Positions 13,490 to 14,187 of a stretch of 14,187 nucleotides of DNA are shown piece after piece. Position 1 is the stretch's first letter, and each line of letters opens with the position of its first letter. The stretch comes from an uncultured Eubacteriales bacterium (GTDB lineage Bacteria; Bacillota; Clostridia; UMGS1840): positions 1-14,187 of the forward strand of contig USLP01000006.1 of the NCBI GenBank assembly GCA_900555525.1, written 5' to 3'. The notes under the pieces are model-generated. The model searched no databases. It saw only the letters and a program-made list of their open reading frames with translations, and was not told where the DNA came from. Position numbers and translations under genes: made by a program.

Positions 13490-14187
13490 ATGGCAATTTT
13501 GGTTTCCGGCGGTGCCGGCTATATCGGCAGCCACACCTGCATCGAACTTCTGAATGCCGGCTATGACGTGGTCGTGGCAGACAATTTCTATAACGCTTCC
13601 CCCGTGGTGCTGGACCGCGTGAAGCAGATCACCGGCAAGGACTTCCGCTTCTACAATGCGGACATGACCAAGCACGAGGACGTGGAGAAGATCTTCACCG
13701 AGTGCCCGGACATCACCGCCGTCATCCAGTTTGCAGCCTACAAGGCTGTGGGCGAGAGCGTGTCCAAGCCCATCGAATACTACTATAATAACCTCAACTG
13801 CACTCTGGTCATCTTGGACGTGATGCGCCGCCACAACTGCAAGAACTTCGTGTTCAGCTCCTCGGCCACCGTCTACGGAGACCCCGCCAGCGTGCCCATC
13901 ACCGAGGACTTCCCCGTGGGTGCCACCACCAACCCCTACGGCACCACCAAGGCCTTTACCGAGCGCATTCTGCAGGACGTCTGCAAGGCTGACCCCAGCC
14001 TGAATGTGGCACTGCTGCGCTACTTCAACCCCATCGGTGCCCACAAGTCCGGCCTCATCGGCGAGGACCCCAACGGCATCCCCAACAACCTGATGCCCTA
14101 CATCACCAAGGTCGCCGCTGGACAGCTCGATCACCTGACCGTGTTCGGCAATGATTACAACACGCCGGACGGCACGGGTGTGCGCGA
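13490..14187 (+). CDS. galE: UDP-glucose 4-epimerase GalE (3' end off window)
   Basis: About 232 residues are visible before the window ends, with no stop. The short-chain dehydrogenase NAD-binding motif is VSGGAGYIGSH (residues 5-15); the active-site segments are FSSSATVYGDP (catalytic Ser/Thr) and NPYGTTKAFTERIL with the YxxxK pair; RYFNPIGAH and the IPNNLMPYI substrate-binding segment follow. The enzyme interconverts UDP-glucose and UDP-galactose in the Leloir pathway and supplies galactose for cell-surface sugars. The ATG has GAGAGAGG about nine bases upstream. Codon use is strongly GC-biased at third positions, unlike every other gene here, so it is the host flank. All visible active-site residues are intact, and its promoter seems preserved despite the neighbouring insertion. 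Confidence 0.97.
   Translation, partial: MAILVSGGAGYIGSHTCIELLNAGYDVVVADNFYNASPVVLDRVKQITGKDFRFYNADMTKHEDVEKIFTECPDITAVIQFAAYKAVGESVSKPIEYYYNNLNCTLVILDVMRRHNCKNFVFSSSATVYGDPASVPITEDFPVGATTNPYGTTKAFTERILQDVCKADPSLNVALLRYFNPIGAHKSGLIGEDPNGIPNNLMPYITKVAAGQLDHLTVFGNDYNTPDGTGVR

Noticed and set aside
13199..14134. Upstream 312-codon extension of the - strand frame that ends at 12350
   Set aside because: It is the antisense of galE and of the junction; its Gly/Val/His-rich composition is a GC-rich shadow, and the real gene starts at ATG 13198 with its own promoter and ribosome binding site.
1..14187. CRISPR array, tRNA or rRNA genes, transposase or integrase genes
   Set aside because: No regularly spaced repeats, no cloverleaf-like sequence and no recombinase motifs were seen.

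Overview
The window looks like the end of an integrative and conjugative element (ICE) of the Firmicutes VirB4/VirD4 type (Tn1549/CTn-like gene content), lying immediately upstream of a host galE gene. Almost everything from base 1 to about 13,380 is AT-rich, and the regulator cassette at 1381-2969 is extremely so. The last 800 bases are clearly GC-rich in codon choice. The GalE protein and its codon use are what I would expect of a gut Ruminococcaceae (Faecalibacterium-like) host, but the genus is inference.

Layout. (1) 1-837, + strand: the tail of a large protein cut by the window edge, with an SACNTA motif like caspase/CHAT-type domains at the ends of some Rhs/WapA-like proteins, then a small membrane-anchored protein that would suit an immunity partner. 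(2) 838-1380: non-coding, with a large hairpin, a Clostridia-style intergenic repeat, a strong promoter (TTGACG-17-TATAAT) and a leader of about 230 nt. (3) 1381-2969, + strand: an XRE regulator, an ECF-like sigma factor and a membrane anti-sigma-like DUF4367 protein; the last two overlap by ATGA. A bidirectional hairpin closes this unit against the converging transfer genes.

(4) 3000-12253, mainly - strand and read right to left: PcfB/DUF3801 protein, a VirD4 coupling protein truncated and fused to an unrelated C-terminal module, an orphan TSPPY DNA methyltransferase, PrgI-family protein, VirB4 ATPase, a small two-helix membrane protein with its own promoter and terminator, a stand-alone GGDEF protein, and an NlpC/P60 cell-wall peptidase of the CD1107 type. 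A RelB/DinJ-YafQ toxin-antitoxin module with its own promoter and terminator sits on the opposite strand between the GGDEF and peptidase genes. (5) 12350-13198, - strand: an unrecognised two-helix membrane protein, probably border cargo. (6) about 13,280-13,390: probable element/host junction. (7) 13490 to the window end: galE, partial, with its own promoter.

How the parts fit. VirB4, PrgI and the peptidase would form the motor, inner-membrane and wall-opening parts of a Gram-positive type IV secretion channel; PcfB and VirD4 would feed DNA to it. The VirD4 gene lacks its Walker B half, and no VirB6/TrbL-like protein lies between VirD4 and PrgI, so one deletion may have damaged the system. 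Toxin-antitoxin, methyltransferase, GGDEF and the toxin/immunity-like pair are accessory functions that could help persistence. Relaxase, primase, topoisomerase and integrase are not in this window. If present, they lie left of base 1.
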